Assembly (NCBI RefSeq): GCF_003626595.1
Contig: NZ_RBAK01000011.1
Coordinates: 1 to 64,000, forward strand
Source of the DNA: Micromonospora endolithica
GTDB taxonomy: Bacteria > Actinomycetota > Actinomycetes > Mycobacteriales > Micromonosporaceae
Reading direction: 5' to 3'
DNA: 64,000 nt
In this document: positions 43,419 to 53,832 of the stretch, piece by piece
Layout: each line of letters begins with the position of its first letter
Numbering within the stretch: position 1 is the stretch's first letter
The notes under the pieces: generated by a model
Databases searched by the model: none
What the model was told of the DNA's origin: nothing
The model's input: only the letters and a program-made list of their open reading frames with translations
Translations under genes and position numbers: made by a program

Positions 43419-43446
43419 ACTTTACATAATGTGCATTATCGAACCT
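43419..43446 (-). other. Candidate chromosome dimer resolution site (dif)
   Basis: Read on the minus strand, the 28 nt are AGGTTCGATAA (11-nt arm), TGCACA (6-nt centre) and TTATGTAAAGT (11-nt arm). They match about 22 of 28 positions of the actinobacterial dif consensus as I recall it, including an unbroken run of 18 across the centre. Length and the 11-6-11 layout are those of Xer sites. Confidence 0.78.
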
Positions 43447-43448
43447 TG

Positions 43449-43480
43449 CGATGAGTCGAAGTAGACGAGAAGACTCATCG
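43449..43480. repeat. Inverted repeat beside dif
   Basis: CGATGAGT (43449-43456) and ACTCATCG (43473-43480) are perfect 8-bp arms around a 16-nt spacer, starting 2 nt after the dif candidate. A 12-nt palindrome CCCCGATCGGGG lies on the other side (43391-43402). Confidence 0.5.
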
Positions 43481-43562
43481 GAGTTGTGTGATTCCAGAGC
43501 CAGTAAGGGTTGCGCGGTCTGCGGTGCCGGCGCCGGACTTACCGGCTGTTCGTTCTCATCAG

Positions 43563-43733
43563 ATGAACGATTCGTTCGTCGTGGAGGGATCGCGGTGGCC
43601 GGTGGCAGCAACGTGGCAGGAGTCGCTTCCCAGTTGTTCGTGGTCGGCACGTCTGGCCCTGCTGCGGCCTGACGAACAGATGTTTGAAGGGGTGTCACTT
43701 CTTGATCCGCGAGGCATCATAAGACGTGTCTGA
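43563..43733 (+). pseudogene. Short frame with an integrase-like N-terminal relic
   Basis: This frame of about 56 codons contains LLRPDEQMFEG (43659-43691). I recognise this as the opening of a family of actinobacterial tyrosine integrases (usually followed by a GW-R-QQ segment). The expected continuation is missing and the frame ends at TGA 43731-43733, overlapping the next start. I read it as the relic of an integrase 5' end. The match is from memory and short. Confidence 0.35.
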
Positions 43734-44430
43734 CCAACCTGGTCCAACGCGGCCAGATCCAGTTCTCTACCCTGACGTCGCTCGCGCGGGCAGCCTAAAC
43801 CACATCCTGCAAGCCGAGTTCGATGGAATTGCCCCGCTCCTGCGAGCACTTCCCGAATCGTCACCCGGTTGGCGGTTCGTGGGAGCGAGAGTGAAGGACG
43901 GCGAGCGCAGCGCCACGGCACTCGTGGGCAGTCGTGAGCGGGTCTTCCTCATGCAGTTCTGGGCACGCGGAGTCTGCATGGCGCGGGGCAACACCGACGA
44001 CCTGCACGCGGTCGCCGGCGCGATGCGGACCTGGCAGTCCGGGGCGCGAGTCCGGGAACTTGGTTCCGAGTGGCCGTTTGTTACATTCAGCCCCCTCGCC
44101 GCGGCCCACGAACGCGGTGAGGCAGCCGAGTGCACCTGGCGGCGGTACCACGAAAACGCCCGTCGGGCTCCGCAACTGCTCCGCCTGCACTCCTTCATCA
44201 CCGTGGCCATTCACGAGCCGCGACTGCGCCAACTGATGCCCTTCACTAGCCACTGGAACCTCGGCTTCAGCAGAACCGTTGGCTATCCCTATAGCGGCGA
44301 TTGCCCCTGGGTCGAACCACTGGACGGCGATCGGTACCGGGTAACGGCAGCAGACCGCCGACGCGAGTTGGGAACCGCTGATGCTGCCCGCAGCGTCGCC
44401 CTGGTCCTGGCTGAGCTGCCGGATCGATGA
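43726..44430 (+). CDS. DUF6193 family protein
   Basis: This 234-residue protein matches the DUF6193 pattern found in streptomycetes: PDPVLYPDVARAGSLNHIL, VFLMQFWARGVCMARGNTDD, VREL-x-SEWPFV and LMPFTSHWNLGFSR. Function is unknown, though members often occur in accessory regions. GTG 43726 is used. Base composition is visibly less GC-rich than the neighbours, with more A/T in third positions, suggesting transfer. Confidence 0.75.
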   Translation: MSDQPGPTRPDPVLYPDVARAGSLNHILQAEFDGIAPLLRALPESSPGWRFVGARVKDGERSATALVGSRERVFLMQFWARGVCMARGNTDDLHAVAGAMRTWQSGARVRELGSEWPFVTFSPLAAAHERGEAAECTWRRYHENARRAPQLLRLHSFITVAIHEPRLRQLMPFTSHWNLGFSRTVGYPYSGDCPWVEPLDGDRYRVTAADRRRELGTADAARSVALVLAELPDR

Positions 44431-44773
44431 CCGAGGACAGCCGCCGAGTGGATTCAGAAGATCGTCCTGCCCGCAACCACTACATTCATCGAGCTTCAAT
44501 GCATCGGGTTACCAGTTCGCCGGAGCCGATGCCGGTGCACGGTGGCCGAGGTTCCGGGCAGTGACGATCGCGGTGTGACTGCCGGCGCGGGGCGCGCGGG
44601 AAACCGTGGCTCACCAGAACGGACCGGCCACTGTCTCGGTGGATGAACGGCTTCGGCTGGCCGTACCCGGATCGGCACCGCCCCCGCCGATGAGCGACTC
44701 GATGTCGGCGACGTCGGATTGTCGGCGCGGGACGGCGCGATGTAGACGACGATGTGGCGAGCGTGCGGCGCCG
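44431..44773. other. Intergenic region without a supported gene
   Basis: Both flanking genes point into this 343-nt gap. Short open frames occur but have no homology I recognise and no ribosome-binding sites. No strong terminator is seen. Confidence 0.5.
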
Positions 44774-47158
<2,385 letters not shown>

Positions 47159-47218
47159 TGGTGTCTCCGTTCCACGCGGTGCGTGTGGTCGTTCGTCGCT
47201 TCGTCCCCGGTGAGGGGG

Positions 47219-47671
47219 TCAGTCCCGCCAGCGGCCGTCGCGCATCAGGTCGCGGTCGGGTATCTCGTTGACCTCGCGCCAGGCCTGGATGCGGCGTGGG
47301 TGGATGCGGAACCAGCGGTAGGGGGTGGTCAGCTCGCGGGGGTCGAAGCCGGTGTGGGTGGCGAAGAGGTCCCCCCGCTCCCGCGGGAGCGCGTCGATGT
47401 CGAGGACCTCGACGTCGCCTTCGATCATCGTCACGTCGCGGGTGTGGCCCAGGGCCAGCCGGGTGGTCCCGGTGGCGGCCAGGTTCCGGCCGGTGGGGCT
47501 GTCGGCGGGCGTGGCCGCCAGCAGCGTCGCGCCGTCCCAGTGGAAGGACAGCGGTACCAGGTACGGCGTGCCGTCGGTGGCGGCGCTGGCGACCCAGGCG
47601 TCGATGTCGTGGGTGAGTCGGTGCTCGGTGTCGTGGCGGCGTTCGGCGCGGGAGCGGGGGGCGGCACTCAT
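47219..47671 (-). CDS. Pyridoxamine 5'-phosphate oxidase-fold flavin protein
   Basis: This 150-residue split-barrel protein has YLVPLSFHWDGATLLAATP and RLALGHTRDVTMIEGDVEV, as in FMN- or F420-binding PPOX family proteins, with WFRIHPRRIQAWREVNE near the end. The cofactor is likely F420 or FMN. It lies 10 nt downstream of the VOC gene on the same strand. Confidence 0.8.
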   Translation of the reverse strand: MSAAPRSRAERRHDTEHRLTHDIDAWVASAATDGTPYLVPLSFHWDGATLLAATPADSPTGRNLAATGTTRLALGHTRDVTMIEGDVEVLDIDALPRERGDLFATHTGFDPRELTTPYRWFRIHPRRIQAWREVNEIPDRDLMRDGRWRD

Positions 47672-47681
47672 CGGTGGGCCG

Positions 47682-48092
47682 TCAGCGCTTTTCCTGGATG
47701 CGGATCATGTTGCCGGCGGGGTCGCGGAAGGCGCAGTCGCGGATGCCGTACGGCTGTTCGGTGGGTTCCTGGACGACCTCGGCGCCGCTGGCCTCGATCT
47801 TGGTAAAGGTGCCGTCGAGGTCGGTGGTGGCGAGGTTGATGCCGCCGTAGCTGCCCTTGGCGATCAGTTCGAGGATGGTCTGGCGTTCGGCGTCGGTGAT
47901 GCCGGGGTCGGCGGCGGGCGGGTGCAGGACGATGGCGGTGTCCGGTTGGTCGGCGGGGCCGACGGTCAGCCAGCGCATCCCCTGGTATCCGACGTCGTTG
48001 CGGACGTCGAAGCCGAGGGTGTCGCGGTAGAAGGCCAGGGAGGCCTCCGGGTCGGTGTGCGGGAGGTAGCTGGAGTGAATGGTGATGTCCAT
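47682..48092 (-). CDS. VOC-family (glyoxalase/dioxygenase-fold) protein
   Basis: This 136-residue protein has the VOC pattern ASLAFYRDTLGFDVRNDVGY, WLTVGPADQPDTAIVL and YGIRDCAFRDPAGNMIRI. Such proteins include antibiotic-binding and metal-dependent isomerase enzymes; the substrate is unknown. ATG 48092 is used. An AraC regulator ends its run 6 nt upstream on the same strand. Confidence 0.85.
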   Translation of the reverse strand: MDITIHSSYLPHTDPEASLAFYRDTLGFDVRNDVGYQGMRWLTVGPADQPDTAIVLHPPAADPGITDAERQTILELIAKGSYGGINLATTDLDGTFTKIEASGAEVVQEPTEQPYGIRDCAFRDPAGNMIRIQEKR

Positions 48093-48097
48093 GGCGT

Positions 48098-48547
48098 TCA
48101 CGCTAGTTGCGGCCGGGTGACCCGGGCTTCTTGATTCCTGACCGGTCGGGTGACCTGCTTGGCCAGGCAGGATGGCATTTCGGGGGCCGCGGCGGCGGTG
48201 CGGGCCCGGTAGGTGCTGGGTGGTACGCCGACCAGTTCGGTGAAGCGGGTGCTGAAGGTGCCCAGCGACGCGCAGCCGACCGCGAAGCAGACTTCGGTGA
48301 CGCTGAGGTCGCCGCGGCGCAGCAGGGCCATGGCGCGTTCGATGCGGCGGGTCATCAGGTAGCGGTAGGGCGATTCGCCGTAGGCGAGGCGGAACTGGCG
48401 GCTGAGGTGCCCGGCGGACATGTTCACGCCGCGGGCGAGGGCCTCGACGTCCAGGGGGCGGGCGTACTCGCGGTCGATCCGGTCGCGGACGCGGCGGAGC
48501 CGGGCGAGGTCGCGCAGGTGTTGGTCGGCGGCGGTGGGGCTGCTCAC
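48098..48547 (-). CDS. AraC-family transcriptional regulator
   Basis: This 149-residue protein consists mainly of the AraC DNA-binding domain: YARPLDVEALARGVNMSAGH, YRYLMTRRIERAMALLRRGD, VGCASLGTFSTRFTELVGV, PPSTYRAR. It lacks a large sensor domain. It lies 6 nt upstream of the VOC gene and probably controls the VOC-PPOX-UvrA-like run. The effector is unknown. Confidence 0.87.
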   Translation of the reverse strand: MSSPTAADQHLRDLARLRRVRDRIDREYARPLDVEALARGVNMSAGHLSRQFRLAYGESPYRYLMTRRIERAMALLRRGDLSVTEVCFAVGCASLGTFSTRFTELVGVPPSTYRARTAAAAPEMPSCLAKQVTRPVRNQEARVTRPQLA

Positions 48548-48638
48548 CTGGGCGATGCTGCCACGTCGGGGTGGGGTTTCCCAGCGTCGCGGCCGGCCGG
48601 GGCGCTGGGGGCGGTGGTGGTTGTCCTAGGTTGGGGCG

Positions 48639-49151
48639 ATGACAGGCGGTGTGATGATCACGACTGCGCGGTTGTCGTTGCGCCGGCCGGGCGGCGCGGA
48701 CGTGGGTCTGATCTACGCGTTGCACACCGACCCGCTGGCGTGCGCGCACAATCCGGGTGATCTGCTGGCTACCCGTGCGGAGGCGGTGGGTCGGTATCGG
48801 GCGTGGGACGCGCACTGGCGGCGGTACGGGTTCGGTTACTGGTCGGTGCTGCGGGATGGGGCGGCGGTCGGGTTCTGCGGGGTGAAGGTGGTGCCGTGGG
48901 ACTCCGGTGAGGCGCTGAACCTGTTCTACCGGTTCGATCCGGCGGTGTGGGGTGGTGGTCTGGCCTCGGAGGCGGCCACGGCGGTGGTCGGGTGGGTGGC
49001 GGCGGGGGTGTCGGGGCGGCCGGTGGTGGCCCGCGTCCGGCCGGACAATGTCGCGTCGGCGCGGGTGGCGGTGCGGGCCGGGCTGCGGCGCGCGCGGTGG
49101 CTGGACCGGTACGGCGAGGACGGCCTGGACTGGATCTTCACGTCCGGGTGA
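48639..49151 (+). CDS. GNAT-family N-acetyltransferase
   Basis: This 170-residue protein is of the RimJ/RimL acetyltransferase_3 type: TARLSLRRPGGAD, YWSVLRDGAAVGFCGVK and VRPDNVASARVAVRAGLRRA. ATG 48639 lies 6 nt after TAGGTT (48627-48632), a leaderless pattern. The substrate may be a protein N-terminus or a small amine. It overlaps the truncated GNAT on the other strand by 14 nt. Confidence 0.85.
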   Translation: MTGGVMITTARLSLRRPGGADVGLIYALHTDPLACAHNPGDLLATRAEAVGRYRAWDAHWRRYGFGYWSVLRDGAAVGFCGVKVVPWDSGEALNLFYRFDPAVWGGGLASEAATAVVGWVAAGVSGRPVVARVRPDNVASARVAVRAGLRRARWLDRYGEDGLDWIFTSG

Positions 49152-49404
49152 CCGGGTCGGTGCGCAGGCGGGCGTGCCGGTGCATGTCGTGCCAGCCGTC
49201 GGTGTGGTGTCCCTCGCCGCGGGCGGTGCCCTCGGCGGGCCAGCCGGCGCCCTGCGCGACGCGGCAGGAGGCGGGGTTGGCGGTGGAGTGGGACAGTTCC
49301 AGGCGGTGCAGCCCGAGGACGTCGAAGGACCAGGTGGTGAGGGCGGTGAGGGCGCGGGTGGCGACGCGGTGGCCGCGGGCGTGGGGCAGCACCCAGTACG
49401 CCAC
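49138..49404 (-). pseudogene. N-terminally truncated GNAT acetyltransferase
   Basis: The 88 codons from GTG 49404 encode the C-terminal half of a GNAT domain (YWVLPHARGHRVATRAL, the acetyl-CoA loop, and LHRLELSHSTANPASCRVAQ). Homology continues upstream without a start codon through WPRRWHAETGAGWAVTDHTG and LGQINLRRIVLADALAEVA to about 49525. The frame then stays open to the SDR stop at 49606, so about 45 N-terminal residues are missing. It is probably a decayed gene. Confidence 0.65.
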
Positions 49405-49605
49405 CTCGGCGAGTGCGTCGGCGAGGACGATCCGGCGCAGGTTGATCTGGCCGAGTACGCCGGTGTGGTCGGTGACGGCCCAGCCGGCGCCGGTCTCGGC
49501 GTGCCAGCGTCGGGGCCAGTCGTCGATCGCCGATTGTCGCGGCCCGCTCCCCCGCCCGTCGGCCCTGAGGTGGTCCGGTCGGCGGGGCGGTGGCGGTGCC
49601 GTGGT

Positions 49606-50334
49606 CTACAGGCCGCCGGCGACGCGTAGGACGGTGCCGGTGGTGTAGCTGGCGTCGGGGCTGAGCAGCCAGGCGATGGCGGCAGCGACCTCGTCGGGTT
49701 CGCCGGGGCGGCCCAGGGGGATACGGCCGGCGATGCGCTCGGGGCGGTCGGGTTGGCCGGACAGGGCGTGGATGTCGGTGCGGATGGTGCCGGGGGCCAC
49801 GGCGTTGACCCGGATGCCGTGCGGGGCGAGTTCCTTGGCCAGGCCGATGGTGAGGCTGTCGGTGGCGGCTTTGACGGCGGCGTAGTGGATGTACTCCCCT
49901 GGGCTGCCGAGGGTGGCGGCGGCGGAGGAGACGTTGACGATGGCGGCGCCGGTGTTCATCCGGCGGGCGGCCTGTTGGGCGGCCAGGACGTAGCCGATGA
50001 GGTTGACGTCGACCACGTGGCGCAGGTCGGTGGGGTCGAGGTCGACGAACGCGCCGATGGGGCTGGTGACGCCGGCGTTGTTGACCAGTCCGGTGATCTC
50101 GCCGAGGGTGGCGGCGGTGTCGAACAAGGTGGTGATCTGGTCGGGTTCGCGGGTGTCGGTGGCGACGGCGACGGCGCGTACGCCGGTGGTGCGCAGGTCC
50201 GCCAGGACGGCCTGCGCGGCGGCGTGGTCGCGGCGGTAGGCGATGGCGATGTGGTGGCCGGCGGCGGCCAGCCGGCGGGCGGTGGCCGCGCCGATGCCGC
50301 GGCTGCCACCGGTGATGACGGTGACCTGCGTCAA
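49606..50334 (-). CDS. Short-chain dehydrogenase/reductase
   Basis: This 242-residue classical SDR has cofactor motif TGGSRGIGAATA (8-19), NNAGV, the catalytic serine in VNVSSAAAT, and YAAVKAA (Y-x3-K). It is likely NADPH-dependent from the RD after the second strand. It resembles FabG-like 3-oxoacyl reductases, but the substrate is unknown. It is in the same frame as the GNAT fragment downstream. Confidence 0.87.
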   Translation of the reverse strand: MTQVTVITGGSRGIGAATARRLAAAGHHIAIAYRRDHAAAQAVLADLRTTGVRAVAVATDTREPDQITTLFDTAATLGEITGLVNNAGVTSPIGAFVDLDPTDLRHVVDVNLIGYVLAAQQAARRMNTGAAIVNVSSAAATLGSPGEYIHYAAVKAATDSLTIGLAKELAPHGIRVNAVAPGTIRTDIHALSGQPDRPERIAGRIPLGRPGEPDEVAAAIAWLLSPDASYTTGTVLRVAGGL

Positions 50335-50409
50335 TGCGCTCCCCCGTTCCGTCGTGCCGGTCGCGACGTTACCGTGGCCGGCACGGCGGGCGGCAGACGG
50401 GAGTGGCCG

Positions 50410-51243
50410 ATGACACGGGCGTTGGTGCTGGGCGGTGGCGGGGTGACCGGGGTGGCCTGGGAGTTGGGGGTGCTGTACGGGTTGGCGGCGCGGGGGGTGG
50501 ACCTGACCGGCGCGGACCTGGTGGTGGGGACGTCCGCGGGGTCGGTGGTGGGTGCGCAGGTGTGTTCGGGCGTTGCGGTGGCGCAGTTGTATCAGGCGCA
50601 GCTGCGGGATCCCGGTGGTGAGGTGGCGGCCCGGTTGGGGTGGCGGGTGGTGGCGCGTTTGCTGCGGGCTGGTGGGTTGACCCGGGACGGGGCGCGGGCT
50701 CGGGCGCGGATCGGGGCGATGGCGGTGGCGGCGCGTACGCCGTCGGAGGAGTCGCGGCGGGCCGTGATCGAGGCGCGGTTGCCGGTGCGGCAGTGGCCGG
50801 CGCGGCGGTTGCTGGTGACGGCGGTGGACGCGGCCACGGGTGGTTTCGTGGTGTTCGAGGCGGGCTCGGGGGTGTCGTTGGTGGACGCGGTGGGTGCCAG
50901 TTGCGCGGTGCCCGGGGTGTGGCCGCCGGTGACGGTGGGCGACCGGCGGTTCATCGACGGGGGGATGCGCTCGGCGGTGAACGCGGACCTGGCGGCGGGC
51001 GCGGAGGCGGTGGTGGTGCTGGCGCCGACGTCGGTGGCGTTCGGGCCGATGCCGCGGCTGGCGGCGCAGGTGGCGGCGTTGCGGTCGGCGGGTTCGCGGG
51101 TGGTGGTGGTCGCGCCGGACTCGGCGGCGCGGGCGGCGATCGGTCGTAACGTGCTGGACCCGGCGCGGCGGGCGGGCGCGGCGCGGGCCGGGCGGGCGCA
51201 GGCCGACGCGGTGGCCGAGCAGGTGGCGGCGGTGTGGGGGTGA
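50410..51243 (+). CDS. Patatin-like phospholipase
   Basis: This 277-residue protein has the oxyanion loop GGGGVTGVAWELGVLYGL, the nucleophile elbow GTSAGS (S42), and FIDGGM with the catalytic Asp, all parts of a patatin Ser-Asp dyad. It probably hydrolyses acyl esters of lipids. ATG 50410 is the start. The region downstream has a TAGGCT box for the next gene. Confidence 0.87.
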   Translation: MTRALVLGGGGVTGVAWELGVLYGLAARGVDLTGADLVVGTSAGSVVGAQVCSGVAVAQLYQAQLRDPGGEVAARLGWRVVARLLRAGGLTRDGARARARIGAMAVAARTPSEESRRAVIEARLPVRQWPARRLLVTAVDAATGGFVVFEAGSGVSLVDAVGASCAVPGVWPPVTVGDRRFIDGGMRSAVNADLAAGAEAVVVLAPTSVAFGPMPRLAAQVAALRSAGSRVVVVAPDSAARAAIGRNVLDPARRAGAARAGRAQADAVAEQVAAVWG

Positions 51244-51286
51244 TCGCCTAGGCTCGCCGCAGCCGATGACGAGGGTGGGGTGGCCG

Positions 51287-51742
51287 ATGCTGGGCGTGGG
51301 TGACGTGGTCGAGGACTTCGAACTGCCGGACGAGACGGGGACACCGCGGCGGCTGTCGCAGTTGCTGGCGTCGGGGCCGGTGGTGTTGTTCTTCTACCCG
51401 GCGGCGATGACCCGCGGGTGCACGGCGGAGAGTTGCCATTTCCGGGATCTGGCGGCGGAGTTCGCGGCGGTGGGCGCGCAGCGGGTGGGGATCAGCCGGG
51501 ATCCGGTGGCCAAGCAGGCGGAGTTCTCCCGGCTGCACGGGTTTGACTATCCGCTGCTGTCCGACGTGGACGGTGCGGTGTCGTCCCGGCTCGGGGTGCG
51601 GCGGCGGTTGCCGTTGGGGCCGTTGAGCACGAAGCGGGTGACGTTCGTGATCGGCGCCGACGCGCGGGTGGTCGAGGTGATCCACTCCGAAGTGAGCATG
51701 AACGAGCACGCCGACCGGGCATTGCGGGCACTGGGGGGTTGA
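51287..51742 (+). CDS. Peroxiredoxin (BCP/AhpC-TSA family)
   Basis: This 151-residue thiol peroxidase has FELPDETGTPRRLSQL and peroxidatic C45 with C50 five residues later (GCTAESC), as in BCP/PrxQ. ATG 51287 is preferred, as the family begins LGVGDVVEDF; ATG 51266 is the longer alternative. TAGGCT at 51249-51254 is a promoter candidate. It detoxifies peroxides using thioredoxin-like reductants. Confidence 0.87.
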   Translation: MLGVGDVVEDFELPDETGTPRRLSQLLASGPVVLFFYPAAMTRGCTAESCHFRDLAAEFAAVGAQRVGISRDPVAKQAEFSRLHGFDYPLLSDVDGAVSSRLGVRRRLPLGPLSTKRVTFVIGADARVVEVIHSEVSMNEHADRALRALGG

Positions 51743-51809
51743 TCTTCGCGCTGTCGGTGCCGGCTGGTATCAAGGCAGTAATCAAACAGGTGTACGGAAG
51801 AGGGCTGTG

Positions 51810-52499
51810 ATGGCGGGTCAGGGTTTGTCCACCGAAGACGTGACCGGGATCCGGGAGGCCCTTGCGGCGGGGCGTAAGCCGAAGGTGGTGTTCACCTCCT
51901 CGGCCGGTCAGATGGCCGGGCAGGTGGGGCAGGTGGTGCAGCTGACCGACCCGGCGGTGTCCGACGAGTACGTGGTGGTGCGGTTCGGCCGCGACGAGTT
52001 GCCGTTCTCCCCCGCCGATGTGGCGGTCGCGCCACGTGGTGCGGGGCGCCGGCCGGCCGAGCCGAAGCCGGTGGAGCCCGCGCCGGCCGCGTCGGCGCCG
52101 CCGGCGGAGCCGGAGTTCGTGCTGGACCGGGCGCCGGTGCCGGCGCCGCGTCGGGAGGAACCGCCGGTGCCGCAGCAGGCGGAGGCCAAGCCGGCGCGCC
52201 GGCCGGTGAAGGCGGCGAAACCGAAGGGGCCGGCGGGTCTGACGGTGACCCTGACGTACGCCGAGGGTGAGTGGACGGTGGCCGCGCAGCAGGGCACCAA
52301 GGCGCTGGCGAAGCCGTACGTGGTGAAGCCGGCCGAGGCGCTGCGGATGGTGGCGCTGGTGGACGTGCCGGGTGTGCACGAGGCGGTGGAGCAGATCCTG
52401 GCCGCCGAGCGGGCCGAGGCGGAGCAGCAGGCGCAGAAACTGCGGGCGGAGTTGGCGGAGGTGGAGGCCCGGCTGGCGGAGCTGCGCGAGGCCGGCTGA
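51810..52499 (+). CDS. Conserved actinobacterial protein (DUF6319-like)
   Basis: This 229-residue protein has a conserved N-terminal domain (LSTEDVTGIREALAAGRKPK, YVVVRFGRDELPFSPADV), a Pro/Ala/Glu-rich linker about 70-140, a small domain about 145-195, and a C-terminal coiled coil. I associate the N-terminal pattern with DUF6319. It might bind nucleic acid, but there is no direct evidence. ATG 51810 has GGAAGAGGG upstream. Confidence 0.75.
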   Translation: MAGQGLSTEDVTGIREALAAGRKPKVVFTSSAGQMAGQVGQVVQLTDPAVSDEYVVVRFGRDELPFSPADVAVAPRGAGRRPAEPKPVEPAPAASAPPAEPEFVLDRAPVPAPRREEPPVPQQAEAKPARRPVKAAKPKGPAGLTVTLTYAEGEWTVAAQQGTKALAKPYVVKPAEALRMVALVDVPGVHEAVEQILAAERAEAEQQAQKLRAELAEVEARLAELREAG

Positions 52500-52521
52500 G
52501 CGCCCGGGTGCGGCAGGTCGG

Positions 52522-53283
52522 CTACCGGGTGAAGTAGGCGGCGCTCTGCGGGTCGGCCGGGTAGTAGGACTCGATCGCGATCTCGTCGATCGTGATGTCC
52601 ATCGGGGTGCCGAAGGTGGTGATGGTCGAGAACAGCCGCAGTTCTCGTCCGCCGATGCGCAGGATCATCGGGATCACCACGTCGGCGTCGACCCGCTGGC
52701 CGGTGGTGTCCTCGGGCGCGGGGCCCAGCAGTTCCTCGTAGAGGGCGGTGAGTTCCGGGTCGGGAGCGGCGGCGAGCTGTCGGGAGATCCGGCTGCGGAA
52801 CACCGCGCGCACGTCGGCCAGGTTGACGACCAGGGGGGCGAGGCCGCGCGGGTCCAGGCCCAGCCGGACCAGGTTGACCGGTGGCCGCAGCAGGTCGGGT
52901 GCGACCTGTGCGAAGAACGGGTCGATGGCGCGGTTGGTCAGCACGATGTTCCACCGTCGGTCGAAGACCAACGCCGGATACGGTTCGTGGGCCCGTAGGA
53001 CCCTGCGGACCGCGTCGAGGGCGGCCGACAGGGCGGAGTCGTCGAGTGGACGCTGTGGGTACCGGGGCGCGAAGCCGGCGGCGAGCAACAGCCGGTTGCG
53101 ATCCCGCAGTGGCACGTGCAGTTGGTCGGCGAGCCGGAGGATCATGTCGGGGCTCGGCGTGGACTTGCCGGTCTCGACCAGGCTGACGTGCCGGGCCGAG
53201 ACGTCAGCGGCGATCGACAGGTCGAGTTGGCTGAGTCCCCGGCGCTGCCGCCACTGCCGCAGGAGTTCCCCGACCGTGTGCAT
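52522..53283 (-). CDS. XRE-family regulator with MmyB-like ligand domain
   Basis: This 253-residue protein has an N-terminal HTH_XRE (GELLRQWRQRRGLSQLDLSI, VSARHVSLVETGKSTPSPDM) and a C-terminal MmyB-like domain (HEPYPALVFDRRWNIVLTN, SYYPADPQSAAYF) known in relatives to bind fatty-acid-like ligands. ATG 53283 is 7 nt from TACCCT (minus strand; top-strand 53291-53296). It is divergent from the SnoaL-like gene and probably regulates it. Confidence 0.85.
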   Translation of the reverse strand: MHTVGELLRQWRQRRGLSQLDLSIAADVSARHVSLVETGKSTPSPDMILRLADQLHVPLRDRNRLLLAAGFAPRYPQRPLDDSALSAALDAVRRVLRAHEPYPALVFDRRWNIVLTNRAIDPFFAQVAPDLLRPPVNLVRLGLDPRGLAPLVVNLADVRAVFRSRISRQLAAAPDPELTALYEELLGPAPEDTTGQRVDADVVIPMILRIGGRELRLFSTITTFGTPMDITIDEIAIESYYPADPQSAAYFTR

Positions 53284-53370
53284 GATCATGAGGGTACTCG
53301 TTGTCGCGGCGGACGCCATGAAGTGCCAGTTCATCGACAAGCGCACGGGTCGCGGGAGAGGCTTCGGCCC

Positions 53371-53760
53371 ATGAGCACTGCGAACAAGAGCATCGTCCAA
53401 CGTGCGCTGGGAGGGCTGGTCGCGACGGGCGACGTCGATGCCCTGGCCGCGTTCCTCAGCGACGACTTCGTCCACCACCGCACCGATTCGACGACCTCGA
53501 CCAGGGCGGAGTGGCTCGCCGCAGTCGGCGCCGCGCTGGGCCCGACCACCGGCATGCGGGTGGAGATCCTGCACCTGCTGGCCGACGGTGACCACGTGGT
53601 GGTGCACTCGCGACGCCGGCTGCCCGACCCGGGACCGGAGATCGTGGTCGTCGACATCCTGCGGATCGCCGACGGGCTCATCGCGGAGGCCTGGGAGATC
53701 ATCGAACCGGTCGCCCAGGCGTCGGCGAACATGACGTGGTGGGAATCCACCCACCACTGA
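53371..53760 (+). CDS. SnoaL-like/NTF2-fold protein
   Basis: This 129-residue protein shows ALAAFLSDDFVHHRTD, VEILHLLADGDHVVVHSRRR and VVVDILRIADGLIAEAWEI, typical of SnoaL-like cone-fold proteins. ATG 53371 follows GGGAGAGG. The substrate is unknown. It is divergent from the XRE regulator with an 87-nt shared promoter. Confidence 0.82.
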   Translation: MSTANKSIVQRALGGLVATGDVDALAAFLSDDFVHHRTDSTTSTRAEWLAAVGAALGPTTGMRVEILHLLADGDHVVVHSRRRLPDPGPEIVVVDILRIADGLIAEAWEIIEPVAQASANMTWWESTHH

Positions 53761-53789
53761 CCGGGTCACCCACGGCGCCGGATGAAGGT

Positions 53790-53830
53790 GGTCGGTTCCG
53801 CGGCGGGCGTGCGCTGCCGCGGGACCGGCC
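53790..53830. terminator. Bidirectional terminator hairpin
   Basis: Arms 53790-53804 and 53816-53830 pair over 15 positions with two wobbles around an 11-nt loop. It lies between the convergent SnoaL-like gene and acetyltransferase. Confidence 0.7.
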
Positions 53831-53832
53831 GG

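Noticed and set aside
43451..43672. A 73-codon frame starting at 43451
   Set aside because: It starts inside an inverted repeat, has no ribosome-binding site, and its translation is low-complexity without homology.
44381..44578. A 65-codon frame downstream of the DUF6193 gene
   Set aside because: It overlaps the end of that gene in another frame and has no start signal or recognisable product.
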